Assembly (NCBI GenBank): GCA_949987565.1
Contig: OX465107.1
Location: 21,120,764-21,184,763 of the forward strand
Direction: 5' to 3'
From: Luidia sarsii
Lineage: Eukaryota > Echinodermata > Asteroidea > Paxillosida > Luidiidae
Length of the DNA: 64,000 nucleotides
This document shows positions 24,264 to 35,919 of this stretch, piece after piece. Position 1 is the stretch's first letter. Every line of letters begins with the position of its first letter. The notes under the pieces are model-generated. The model was not told the DNA's origin. It ran no database searches and saw only the letters and a list, made by a program, of their open reading frames with translations. The position numbers and the translations under genes were made by a program.

Positions 24264-24689
24264 CTTCCGTGCATGTTTGGATCCACGCAGAACGCGGCGG
24301 GCTAGGGGTATCCCCCCGACCCCTCACCCCCTTCAATCACCTTACCCCCCCCCTTCCCCCGTCCCCCACCGTCCCCCACCCCCACCCCAGCAGCAAATCC
24401 AGCACGCCCGTACCGTCCGCGACCAGAACGATAATTTATATGACTATCCGCAGATTGGAACAGGACGCAAGGAGGAGGAGGGGTAATTTGGCTCGATAAA
24501 TCCCCTCACGAAAGACATCGAATGTACGATACCCGTTCAGGTTTTTTTCTTTTTTTCTTCGGTGAATTGAAGAAAAAAAAATAAAGACAGAGACGGTTAG
24601 AAGACAGCCTCCCGGACACGAATTAAAAAAAACAGATCAACCTTTGCTTAAGTCTGCCGCGGTGGAGGCAGGTGGTTTTGTCACCTGCA

Positions 24690-25255
24690 AAGGTTGCAAA
24701 GGCCTCTGCGTCTCTCTCTGCCTCTCTGTCGCGCTGTCTATGCCTCTCTGCCTCTCTGCCTCTCTCTGCCTCTCTCTGCCTCTCTCTGCCTCTCTCTGCC
24801 TCTCTCTGCCTCTCTGCGTCTCTCTCTCTCTCTCTGCCTCCCTGTCGCGCTGTCTATGCCTCTCTGCCTCTCTGCCTCTCTCTGCCTCTCTCTGCCTCTC
24901 TCTGCCTCTCTGCGTCTCTCTCTCTGCCTCCCTGTCGCGCTGTCTATGCCTCTCTGCCTCTCTGCCTCTCTCTGCCTCTCTCTGCCTTTCTGCGTCTCTC
25001 TCTCTCTGCCTCCCTGTCGCGCTGTCTATGCCTCTCTGCGGCCTCTCTGCCTCTCTGCCTCTCTCTGCCTCTCTCTGCCTCTCTCTGCCTCTCTGCGTCT
25101 CTCTCTCTGCCTCCCTGTCGCGCTGTCTATGCCTCTCTGCCTCTCTGCCTCTCTGCCTCTCTGCCTCTCTGCCTCTCTGCCTCTCTGCCTCTCTGCCTCT
25201 CTGCCTCTCTGCCTCTCTGCCTCTCTGCCTCTCTGCCTCTCTGCCTCTGTCTCAA
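24690..25255 (+). repeat. CTCTCTGCC minisatellite
   Basis: Tandem CTCTCTGCC/CTCTGC units, with a longer unit containing CTGTCGCGCTGTCTATGCCT repeated five times. Confidence 0.93.
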
Positions 25256-25529
25256 ATAGCGAGACGTACTGTATACCTCAATTTCTACACGGCCCAAGTA
25301 ACCACACCCTTGTTTGTTTGTTGGGGTGTTGGGTTGTTTGTTTGTTTGATTGTTTCCTCTTTTGGTCACTGTCATTAACTGATCATAATATTATCTTCTT
25401 CTTTTTTAAACTACTCTTCTTCTTTTCTTTTGACTTTTAAGGATTTTTTCTCTGTTTTATAAGATAGTGTTCAGTCCATACTTACCTTTTTTTTCCTTCG
25501 TGTAAATAAAGTTCTTTTGCAAAATCAAA

Positions 25530-25585
25530 TATCTGTCTCTTTGTCTGTCTGTTTCGCTGTCTCTCTCTGTGTCTCTTTGTCCCTT

Positions 25586-25624
<39 letters not shown>

Positions 25625-25690
25625 CGGTCTCTTTCTCTCTGTCTATCTATGTCTCTCGGCTCTCTCCATGTCTTTTGATGTCCCTGTCTC
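25530..25690 (+). repeat. CT-rich microsatellite
   Basis: CTGTCT and CTCT runs. Confidence 0.9.
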
Positions 25691-26266
25691 TCCGTGCATT
25701 AGATTCATACAGTTACCGGTAACCGTCAGGCTATAGCTCTATATGTTGGATCGCTGTTTCCGACGGCTGATGGCGCCCTCAGTCGGCGACGTCAGCCCCA
25801 ACCGGTCAATGTGCTTCCCTGCCCCCCCCCCCCACGACACACACACACACACGTGGATAACACAGCCATTGCCCAACTGCATGACAGCGTGTCCGTCAAC
25901 AGTACGACCGCCTGATCAGCCTCGTGACACATCCCCACCCCTCCTCCCCAATCGCGAACGAGGAGCCGAACAATCTAATAGACTGCAAATAGACAGTTTT
26001 CGCAATTAGAGAAGACGAGACATTCCGGACACGGACGTGAGAGATTTACGGGCCAGATAAATAGTTTACAAGCCACCGTAAACTTCACGAGTCGGAGATG
26101 GATTGGTTTTCGCTTGATTCCCTATATTGCTTCCTGGAACTGAGAAAGCATGTTGATGTGTAATCAGGATAACCATGCGAAAGACCACATTCCACTCTAC
26201 CCAAAGGACATTTATAGGCTGAACCAAGATGCGGAATACTTTATCGACAAAAGGAAAGGCCGCCAT

Positions 26267-26670
26267 TTAAAGCCCCTACACAACATTGGTAAGATCGAAA
26301 AACAGAAATGTTCACAGATTTACATGAAACTTATACAGTTTGAAGATGGTTATAGTAGAAACCTCTCACTGAAATATATCTGCCTAAAATGGTGTATTTT
26401 GGGAGAAACGAGTAAAAGAAATAGTTTACGTCTCACCGAGATCTAAACTATTTTTCGGAACAGTACGGCGTTGAATGCTGCCATTTTCGCGAAACAAATG
26501 AAGCAGTTTTCACGATTTTCTCGAGACTCGGTTGGCGGATTGAGCTTCAATTTTCACAGGTGTGTTATTTCATCCATATGTTGGATCATGGAGGAATTCC
26601 TCCATGGTTGAATCAGACAACGTATGGATGCTATTATTTGACCTTGACCAATGTTGTGTAGGGGCTTTAA
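26267..26670 (+). mobile_element. TTAA MITE (family C), copy 1
   Basis: Ends are AGCCCCTACACAACATTGG and its complement, flanked by TTAA on both sides, as made by piggyBac- and Kolobok-type transposases. This copy carries the 20-bp palindromic insertion at 26587. Internal frames are not coding. Confidence 0.85.
26587..26606. mobile_element. 20-bp palindromic micro-insertion, fused ends of a foldback element
   Basis: The insert is CATGGAGGAATTCCTCCATG, a perfect palindrome. It interrupts a TTAA MITE whose other copies (43111-43474, 47394-47770) read straight through the site. Flanks are GTTGGAT at 26580-26586 and GTTGAAT at 26607-26613, a 7-bp duplication with one change. The half-sequence CATGGAGGA equals the terminus of the element at 60834-62022, which also makes a 7-bp duplication. 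Confidence 0.7.
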
Positions 26671-26755
26671 GGGCTGGATAGCTCAGATGGTAAGTCCGGA
26701 AAAAAAAACCAGAGATCTCGGGTGCAAGTTCCGGTCCAGTCAAAGTTTTCATTGC
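26671..26755 (+). repeat. tRNA-derived SINE copy
   Basis: TAGCTCAGATGGTAAG resembles box A and GGGTGCAAGTTCC box B. GGCTGGA and TCCAGTC pair as an acceptor stem. The tail AAAGTTTTCATTGCC is shared with 19439. It starts right after the TTAA of a MITE. Confidence 0.6.
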
Positions 26756-27108
26756 CATTGTTCACACACACAAACACCGGTCAAGGTTGTGGCTTGTTCT
26801 ATACCGACAGGAATTAAACGACCATACGGGTAAAGATACTGGGCAACATCTATCCAACTAATTGACCAGCGTTGGTCTAGTATCAACCTGTAGCAGTATT
26901 GGTCGGTGGAAGACCAAAATCAATGACAATCTCGCAGCATATTTGAGGAAAAAAAAGACCAAGAATACTGTTGGGTAAACGATTCTGTCCCGCAAACCTT
27001 TCCACCAACTTTAAGGTTTTTTTATCTTTTACAGTGCGCATACTGGCAATGTTCTTAAGAGATCAATCGATTGTCCCTTTGACTTTTTTTTCTCGGGGCT
27101 ATACACTG

Positions 27109-27362
27109 AAATGTACGATACAGCAACACGGGGTAAGATTAAGCGATTAATCTCTTTCCAATGATGTTGCTGTCAATGCGGTGAACTCGTGCGACTACCA
27201 TGATAATCTGAGCCCAGGGAAAAATCGGAGCTTTACACCAAAATGTACGATACAGCAACACGGGGTAAGATTAAGCGATTAATCTCTTTCCAATGATGTT
27301 GCTTTCCATGTGGTGAACTCGTGCGACTACCATGATAATCTGAGCCCAGGGAAAAAATCGCG
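27109..27362 (+). repeat. 132-bp tandem duplication
   Basis: AAATGTACGATACAGCAACA starts at 27109 and again at 27241. The two copies differ at only a few bases and both end CCCAGGGAAAAA-TCG. Confidence 0.9.
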
Positions 27363-27476
27363 AACGGTACTGACCATCATATTAGTGAGGAAAGTGCACG
27401 GACGCGCACGTGGGCTGAAGCGAAAACTGCGCCTGCGCACTGATATCTCCTTTCGTTTAAATCGCTTGCCGACGAA

Positions 27477-28521
27477 AGAGATGGGGAGGAGAGGGGGAAG
27501 AGAGGGAGAGGGAGAGAGAGAGAGAGGGAGTGTGGGAGGGAGGGGAGGGAGAGACAGATACGGAGACGTAGCGAGGGAGATGGGAGAGAGAGTGAGAGAG
27601 AGGGAGAGGGGAGAGAGAGAAGGAGATGGGAGATAGAGAGGGATCGAGACAGAGAGCGGGGGAGAGGGGAGAGGGGGAGAGGGGAGAGGGGGATGGAAGG
27701 AAAGAGGGGGAGAGAGCGAGAGAGCCGGGGAGGGGACGGAGAGAAGGAGGGAGAGGCGGATAGGGGAGGGAGTGGGAAGACAGAAACAAAGGGAGGGTGA
27801 GGGAGGGAGTGTGAGAGAGAAGGAGAGGTGGGAGAGAGGGAGAGACTGACGGAGGGGTAGGGAGAGAGGGGAGGGAGAGAGAGGAGGAGAGGGAGTGAGT
27901 GGAGGGAGAGAGATGGAGAGAGAGGAGGAGAGGGAGAGAGGGGAGGGAGAGAGATGGAGAGAGAGGAGGAGAGGGAGAGAGGGGAGTGAGAGAGATGGAG
28001 AGAGAGGAGGAGAGGGAGAGAGGGGAGGGAGAGATATGGAGAGAGAGGAGGAGAGGGAGAGGGGGAAGGAGAGGGAGTGAAGGAGGGAGGGAGGGAGGGA
28101 GAAAGAGGGAGGGGGAAGGGGAAAGAAAAAGAGAAAGGAGAACGGGAGGGACAGATGGACAATGAGAAACAGAGAGAGGGAGGAGACAGAGAGGGTGGGT
28201 TGAGAGAGGGAGGGAGACGGAGAGTGAGAGAGACGGGGGGAAGAGAGACGGGGAGTGGGAGANNNNNNNNNNNNNNNNNNNNNNNNNNNNNNNNNNNNNN
28301 NNNNNNNNNNNNNNNNNNNNNNNNNNNNNNNNNNNNNNNNNNNNNNNNNNNNNNNNNNNNNNNNNNNNNNNNNNNNNNNNNNNNNNNNNNNNNNNNNNNN
28401 NNNNNNNNNNNNNNNNNNNNNNNNNNNNNNNNNNNNNNNNNNNNNNNNNNNNNNNNNNNNNNAGAGAGAGAGAAAGAGAGAGGGGGAGAGAGAGAGAGAG
28501 AAAGAGAGGGAGAGAGAGAGG

Positions 28522-28564
<43 letters not shown>

Positions 28565-28570
28565 AGAGAG
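27477..28570 (+). repeat. GA-rich array interrupted by an assembly gap
   Basis: Purine-rich GAGAGG/GGGAGA tract. Four copies of a GGAGAGAGATGGAGAGAGAG unit lie near 27900-28050. Contains the N run 28263-28462. Confidence 0.93.
28263..28462. other. Assembly gap, 200 N
   Basis: Exactly 200 N, a conventional placeholder size, so the true length is unknown. Both sides are GA repeats. Confidence 0.99.
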
Positions 28571-29819
28571 AGCGTTCGGAGCGTTGTAGTGCAACGTGCT
28601 TACGCTCCGGCGTCCCTTGAAGACAAACGCGGCTCCACGCCTGCCCCGTCTCGTCTCGTCGTCTCGAACCCGTCCAGGGACCCTCGCTACCGCGAATAAT
28701 GAGATGAGCCCTAACGCAATTATGTCCGCAGATCGAATCAGCGCGGGCGAAAAAAAAAAAACTGTCCACAGTGAGCCGAACACGATACCAGCCCTCGAGC
28801 AGAAGTGACATTTGAAGAGAGAGAGAGAGACAGAGAGAGAGAAAAAACACCCAGATTTCCACGGCCAATATTAGAAGGAAAACACGCGCCTTATCGGTCC
28901 ACGTTACACGCGCAAGAGCCACGAAGAATACAAATGTTTTATTCAAAATCTGTCACTGCCGCGATAGGTATCGAGTTTCTTGTCGGAGCGTGCTTTACCT
29001 GAGTCGCGGAGGGTAATGGAGAAATGGGGAGGGGGTATAATTATACAGGCAACGCCGACCGGCCTGACAATACCGTGCATAATTATTATTGGGTACCCAG
29101 ACGACCTAGCGGCGATTTACCGAGGCGTGTATGGCTCGGTTGAATTCAGATCATTACGACCGAGGGAGGGGGGTGGGGTAAGTGAAGGAGTGGCGGGCGG
29201 GTAGGGGGGGGGAGAAAATTATACAGTATGTCTGCCACAAAGCACGTGCAGGCCGTGCGGCCGCTACGGTAGCTCCCCTTGTTTGTGTCAGCGTGTCAGC
29301 GCCCCGGTAAGGAATGTTCGTCTGCCGGAGTTATATGGCTTTTTGGTATGATGACCCTATCTGCGACATCGTTGACCTTCAGAGGAGGGGGGAGGAGGAA
29401 GTCGGGTTACAGAGGGGGAGGGGAGGGGAGGGGAAGAGGAGGGGGAGGGGGAGGGGGGGAGGTCGGGGAGTTTGCATTTTGTTTTCGAGTCGCTGGTGTT
29501 TTCGACAACATCGGAGCGCCTTAATAGTCGACGGAGCGACGCCAGTACATGGGGGTTCGCTATTGAGGCCCCCCTGTTTCTCTCCCTCCTAGTCTACCAA
29601 AATTGAATACCAGAAGAATGCAGAAGCCGGCCACACGGGCCATAATATTGACCGGAAAGAAGGCGACGTCTCCCCCCCCCCCACCACCACCTCCCCTCCC
29701 CTCCCCCACCCCCACAGCTCCGCGGTCATTTTGCCAAGACGCGAAAACTCTATCGGTAACCAGCCCGAAAGCGGAAAGGTTTCAATAATGGCAGACTACT
29801 ATATGGGCGGCCATTGGGG
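28571..29819. other. Intron 1 DNA, no gene seen
   Basis: GC-moderate DNA with a GGGGAGGG tract at 29380-29465 and C-runs near 29670. No recognisable exon. Confidence 0.5.
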
Positions 29820-30035
29820 CAAAAAAGACAACCGTCAAATGAAAGCTTAACCGTCGAACTAAAGGACAACGCCAGAAAATAAAAGGACAAAGTACGGCAA
29901 AATAAAATACAACGGCAAAATAAGAGACAGCGGCAAAATAAAGGACAACGGCAAAATTAGAGACAACGCCAAAATAAAAGACTTTGGCAAAATTGTTAAA
30001 GACGGCGCGCCAAAAAGACAACGCCAAAATTAAAT
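29820..30035 (+). repeat. Imperfect GACAACGGCAAAATAAA array
   Basis: About twelve 15-18-bp units with drifting sequence. Confidence 0.85.
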
Positions 30036-30340
30036 CTGTCCCAAACTCACAAAACACTTCTGAGAAGCCCAAACCGAGTTTGTTTTGGGGTGGTTTGGGT
30101 GGCGAAGCAACATTTTAACAGTCGTTGAGAGCTAATTAGGCACCAGACATCATTTTTTTTTCAAACATGTATGAGAGATTACCCGAGAATTCCCATTTCC
30201 CTTACTTATTTGTTGTACTCGTGTTTCGACCGGTTATATTCAAACCAACCATGTACCATTCTGAAGCTTAGCGCTGACGATCCAATCAAACGGTGCATTC
30301 CTGGTTCGATATCCGTCCACCTTCCAGGTATACAGACTAT

Positions 30341-30895
30341 ACTCTGCCTTTGAGAAAGGTCCTGCTACTCTGCCTTTTGAGAAAGGTCCTGCTACTCTGC
30401 CTTTGAGAAAGGTCCTGCTACTCTGCCTTTGAGAAAGGTCCTGCTACTCTGCCTTTGAGAAAGGTCCTGCTACTCTGCCTTTGAGAAAGGTCCTGCCACT
30501 CTGCCTTTGAGAAAGGTCCTGCTACTCTGCCTTTGAGCAAGGTCCTGCTACTCTGCCTTTGAGAAAGGTCCTGCTACTCTGCCTTTTGAGAAAGGTCCTG
30601 CTACTCTGCCTTTGAGAAAGGTCTTGCTACTCTGCCTTTGAGAAAGGTCCTGCTACTCTGCCTTTTGAGAAAGGTCCTGGTACTCTGCCTTTGAGAAAGG
30701 TTCTGCTACTCTGCCTTTGAGAAAGGTCCTGCTACTCTGCCTTTGAGAAAGGTCCTGCTACTCGGCCTTTGAGATAGGTCCTGCTACTCTGCCTTTGAGA
30801 AAGGTCCTGCTACTCTGCCTTTGAGAAAGGTCCTGCTACTCTGCCTTTGAGAAAGGTCCTGCTAGGATCGAAACGTCAGGCCCACTAAATTTTGA
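30341..30895 (+). repeat. Family B: 20-copy array of a 26-bp unit
   Basis: Twenty consecutive units built on CTGCCTTTGAGAAAGGTCCT plus GCTACT. Most are identical; a few have one extra T or one base change. Only the last unit continues into GGATCGAAACGTCAGGCCCA. Confidence 0.95.
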
Positions 30896-32114
30896 GACTA
30901 TACTTTTTTAATATATTGAGCAATGACATATGTGACGCTGTATCACATCATGGGTAAATTTCGAGTCCACTCAACCGAAAAAGGGTCTAGAATTACGCAC
31001 CCACCGGTCGCGGGCGGCGAGAAGACCGGACGACACGAACGACTTGCGGGGAAGGTCCCGCAGTGCAGCCATGCACCGCAGACGCGCTATACTGTCGCTG
31101 TGAGTGGAAGCAGAACGCATCCGGTACCGTCAATGCTGGACGTGTTTCCAGAAAATAGTCTGGAGACTGAACGGGTCGCTCGACCGGACAGTGACATTGG
31201 CAGCTTATCCATTTCATACTCTGATCGCATTACCAATCAAGCATGTGAGAATTTGATAGCCACACGTTTTAGTGTTGGGTTTTTTTTGTGAACGGCCTTA
31301 TTATTATTACACGGCACAGATGGTGCAAGCGCCAACAGTGGCACGTTGTTCCTAGGATCGGTTCAGCCAATGCTGAGAACGTGTCCAACGCGTCTCAACT
31401 TCTACGGCAACGCAGCCTTGTCCAAGGCGGTCTCTACGGTACGGCTCCGGGGCAGAAATCCAGGGACAAACGTTGGTAATAAAGCACGGCACAACGGCAC
31501 TAACCACGCCGGATGCAAGCTGTACTACAGGGCACGCAGACCGCGCCGCTGCCATCCCACACGCAACAGTCTGTGTGCGTACTGGACATTCGTACGAGCA
31601 TGGGTACGGGCGTGTACGCAGCAGCCCTCGAGTTCGGACCAGGCAAAGGCTCGCACACAACACGTATACGCATGCGAGCTATACGGCAGGGGGAATGACG
31701 TGCGCAATCTGTGAGCGGAGAACGTGGGCGAAAATTTCGGATATCACTCGCAATGGCACTGCGCAAAGCGCCGTACAGTTATTTCTGGAGGTCGGGTTTA
31801 GATTTCTATATCGTCGCCCAACGACTTGATGAAGGCTAACATACAGCAACGCTTCTGAACGGAAGTTTGGAAGTCAGTCATGGTATCGACATTCGAGCTC
31901 GAGTACGCATTGGTCAGATTCCCCTCGAATTCGGCGCTGCCCATACAGTTCCCACGATAAAAAGGACAAATCGCCGCCTGGCAATTACCCCCTAGTTTGG
32001 CCGGCAGAGGGCGCTCTATTGACGCCATTTTGTGACTTCCATTCTCGTACCAAACGCGTGAGTTTAAAGTTGAATCAATTAAACCGACTTTTGGTTAATT
32101 GACTATTGGTGTAC
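30896..32114. other. Intron 1 DNA, no gene seen
   Basis: GC-rich in part (31300-31720), with overlapping frames of up to about 122 codons on both strands. None resembles a known protein. Confidence 0.45.
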
Positions 32115-32345
32115 GTCTCTCTCTCTCTCTGTCTGTCTGTCTGTCTGTCTGTCTCTCGCTCTCTGTCTGTACTGTCTGTCTCTCTCTCTCTTTGCAGTGA
32201 CGCATTGTAACGCATCTCTTTTGAGAAGTGTGTGGCGCTGAAAGGAGCCACATACGTCATGGGGCTGCTTCTCTCTGTGTAATATCTGTCTCTCTGTATC
32301 CCTGTCTCTCTGTCTCTCTGTATCCCTGTCTCTCTGTCTATCTCT
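32115..32345 (+). repeat. CT-rich microsatellites
   Basis: CTGTCTGT and CTCT runs on either side of a unique 60-bp stretch. Confidence 0.9.
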
Positions 32346-32571
32346 TTTAACTGTAACTGTTCTGCAAGTCATTCCTAACCCTCGTTGTTGTTTTTTCTCA
32401 TCAGAAAATGGTCACTATACCAAGTGGTAGTAAATATGGCGGGCCAGCCGGGTTAACTTACATAAAAGGGTTAACTTACAAAAATGAAATTGGCAACATA
32501 ACAAGTTGGGATTTTGCCTCTCGACATACATGTACGTCGGTCTTCACTCTTCAGCATTCAATTTTCAAATC

Positions 32572-33420
32572 TGAATGTACGGTGCTCATATGCCACGGTG
32601 CTGATATACAACGGTGCTGATATACCACGGTGCTCATATACCACGGTGCTCATATACCACGGTGCTCATATACCACGGTGCTGATATACCACGGTACTGA
32701 TATACCACGGTTCCGATATACCACGGTGCCGATATACCACGGTGCCGATATACATGGTGCTCATATACCACGGTGCTGATATACCACGGTGCTCATATAC
32801 CACGGTGCTGATATACCACGGTGCCGATATACCACGGTGCTCATATACCACGGTGCTGATATACCACGGTGCTGATATAACACGGTGCTGATATACCACG
32901 GTGCCGATATACCACGGTGCCGATATACCACGGTGCCGATATACCACGGTGCCGATATACCACGGTGCTCATATACCACGGTGCTCATATACCACGGTGC
33001 TCATATACCACGGTGCTCATATACCACGGTGCCGATATACCACGGTGCTCATATACCACGGTGCTCATATACCACGGTGCTCATATACCACGGTGCTCAT
33101 ATACCACGGTGCTCATATACCACGGTGCTCATATACCACGGTACTCATATACCACGGTGCTCATATACCACGGTGCTCATATACCACGGTGCTCATATAC
33201 CACGGTGCTCATATACCACGGTACTCATATACCACGGTGCTCATATACCACGGTGCTCATATACCACGGTGCTCATATACCACGGTGCTCATATGCCACG
33301 GTGCTCATATACCACGGTGCTGATATACCACGGTGCTCATATACCACGGTGCTCATATACCACGGTGCTCATATTCCACGGTGCTGATATACCACGGTAC
33401 TGATATGCCACGGAGCTCAT
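32572..33420 (+). repeat. 16-bp minisatellite, about 52 copies
   Basis: Unit CATATACCACGGTGCT, with GCTCAT, GCTGAT and GCCGAT variants at one place. Because 16 is not a multiple of 3, all three plus frames are open and spell the same 16-residue repeat (core IYHGADIPRC), shifted in phase. No start context or gene structure supports coding. Confidence 0.95.
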
Positions 33421-33689
33421 AGTACCACTGTGCTGCAGTGGCTCAGCCTTGCATGATTATAGGATGTTGCTTTTAATCATCTGCTCATCCCGGCGCGGCG
33501 TCCACCGGTGCGTTTCGACGACCACTAATATTCAATGAAACGCAGCTGTTAAAATATGATGAGGATTCCAGTCGGTGATCAAGATAATGAAACCCCACCC
33601 CCATCCATTCCCTACCACTCCACTCCAGCGACGTTTATTGGGATCTCGTTATGCTGTTAATACATGTAGTGTACCCTGATCTCCTCCTC

Positions 33690-34258
33690 TCTCTCTCTCT
33701 CCACCTCTCTCTCTCACTCCTCTCTCTCTCCTCTCTGTCTCTCTCTCTCTCTTCTCTCTCCTCTCTGTCTCTCTCTCCCCCTCTGTCTCTCTCTCCCTCG
33801 TTCTCTCTCTCTCTTGCCCTTTCACCCCCTCTCTCTCCCTCCTCTCTCTCCTCTCTCTCTCCCTTTATTTCGTTCTCCTCTCTCTCTCTCTTTCGCTCTC
33901 CACTCTCTCTCTCTCTCTCTTTCGCTCTCTCTCTCTCTCTTTCACTCTCCTCTCTCTTTCACTCTCCACTCTCTCTCTCTTTCGCTCTCTCTCTCTCTCT
34001 CTTTCGCTCTCCACTCTCTCTCTCTCTCTTTCGCTCTCTCTCTCTCTCTTTCGCTCTCCTCTCTCTTTCACTCTCCACTCTCTCTCTCTCTTTCGCTCTC
34101 TCTCTCTCTCTTTCGCTCTCTCCCTCTCTTTCGCTCTCCTCTCTCTTTCACTCTCCACTCTCTCTCTCTTTTGCTCTCCTCTCTCTCTCTGTCTCTCTCT
34201 TCCTCTCTCTCTCTCTCTGCCTCTCTCTCTCTGTCTCTCTCTCTCCACTCTCTTTCTC
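33690..34258 (+). repeat. CT-rich array with TTTCGCTCTC units
   Basis: Pyrimidine tract; CTCTCTTTCGCTCTCCACT recurs many times. Confidence 0.93.
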
Positions 34259-35147
34259 GCTGGTCGCGTGGATGGGTCGCTGATTCGTTTACGTCAATCT
34301 GGCACGGGAACGATGCTCGATGGAGCGCGAGCGACGGGCCCTGTGATGCCGAGCCGCCCCCCGCGGGCACCAGACGCCGGCGGGCTACGGTCGGCGTTAT
34401 AGCCGCCGAAGTTGCGCCCGTTGTCGAACAGGTTTCATTTCGAAATCAAAGCGTATCACGCGCGCTCCGATGCTCATTCTGTCTGGTTGGCGCACACCGG
34501 GTCTGCGAGAAACGTCGGGTCGGGGGCAAGTCGGCCAGAATTACCGTTTGCCAAACACTCCGAGTCCCCTCAGAAACAGTGGGTGTTCGTAATTTACCTT
34601 GCTCAATGCAATCCAACATATGGGACTTTCGATTGACCAACATTGTGTTACTAGTTGAGCGACGTTGATTACAAAAAAAATGTCAGTTGAAATATCAGCC
34701 AGTGTGGGTCTACTAAGCTACACCGGCACCAGTAGCACGGACTAGACAATCGCAGAGGCATGCACGGACCCATCTGGTCTCAATCGTGGGACGCTCTTTC
34801 GATCTCTCTGTCCACGACGACGACATGAATGTACAAGCATGGCGCCCGTTTCCGCTGCGCAAACCCCAACGATATTCTCCAGTGCCGCCCGCCGGCTGAG
34901 AATGACATTGGAGGGTCGGGGAGGAGTGAGGCGGGTTTTCAATCATGGGCCACCGTCCGTCCCGGGCCGTTCCGCATAATGATAAAATGAACGATATGTA
35001 TATTGGCCCAGCACCGAGGGGAAGTTAATCCGTTCCCTAGACAGCCGAGTCAAAGGGAATCTGTCACCTTATAAGGGAAGGTCGTAAAAAGACGGCAGGA
35101 GTTTGGCGCGCGCGTTGCAGGCCCTAGTGGTACCTACTGCCTACAAC
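34259..35147. other. Intron 1 DNA, no gene seen
   Basis: GC-rich patch at 34270-34600 directly after a CT array; frames are short and unrecognised. Confidence 0.45.
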
Positions 35148-35622
35148 TAAATCGAGCTCCCATTGAACACTGTACAAAAACACTCACTTTCAAAGCCAAT
35201 TATCCCACGCCCAAAAGTCTCTCAGTTCTTGTAGCTATACTTACAATTGTAGTTTGGACCTTCATCTCTCGGATTCTTTTCAATTTTAGTGTTCTTTTAG
35301 CCGATTAGATTTTTTTGGCTAATTACCCCCAGAAAAAAAACACCCCCAAAATGTGTAGCCGTCCAAGCCGAATTTCTGCAAGGTTTTTGGGATGGACCCC
35401 TCCACTTCCGCAGCCAAATAGGGCCACATTTAAAGCCAGATATGGTCCAAATTACAACCCAAATTGAAGAGTGAACCCCCAGGTTGTCTTAAGCTTCACC
35501 TGTTCTACAATGTATCAGTTAATTAGCCTCTAAAGAGCCCTTATTAAAAAAAAACGTTGTGGGTACACACTTAATAATAATCAGCTCGGCGGAGCCATCT
35601 TGGATGGATTTTGTGTGCTGTA
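35148..35622 (-). repeat. Interspersed repeat family A, copy 3
   Basis: Reverse-oriented copy. AGGCCCTAG occurs just outside the right end (35622-35630) and again about 20 bp left of the left end (35119-35127). The spacing is too loose to call this a target duplication. Confidence 0.8.
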
Positions 35623-35919
35623 GGCCCTAGGTCCCAATAAACGCCCGTACACCCGTATACGCACGCACTGCAGCTGAAGTGTCTTTATCAAAATTGGAGT
35701 GGTTCGTCGAACGTTCGCCTATAACGGGAATACCATATAATTGCATCGCCAACTGGCTCCTCTATCTGAAAAAAATGCAATACAAGGTGGACTATGTATA
35801 TGATTGTACACCTCGCGCTGTGTGCCATTTTGAAAGTACATGTATAGTAGTAACAACCACCGCGACGCACGCTCTCCTGACGGCGCGATACACGTTTTCA
35901 CCAGATAGACTTGAAAAAA

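Noticed and set aside
27327..28946. Frames of 468 and 539 codons
   Set aside because: They run through the run of N and GA repeats; no real protein is encoded.
30341..30866. CRISPR-like array of 26-bp units
   Set aside because: No spacers, and the unit is part of an interspersed repeat.
32572..33420. CRISPR-like array
   Set aside because: Units are directly adjacent with no unique spacers, in animal DNA; it is a minisatellite.
35119..35630. 9-bp target duplication AGGCCCTAG around family A copy 3
   Set aside because: The left copy is about 20 bp from the repeat end and other copies show no duplication.
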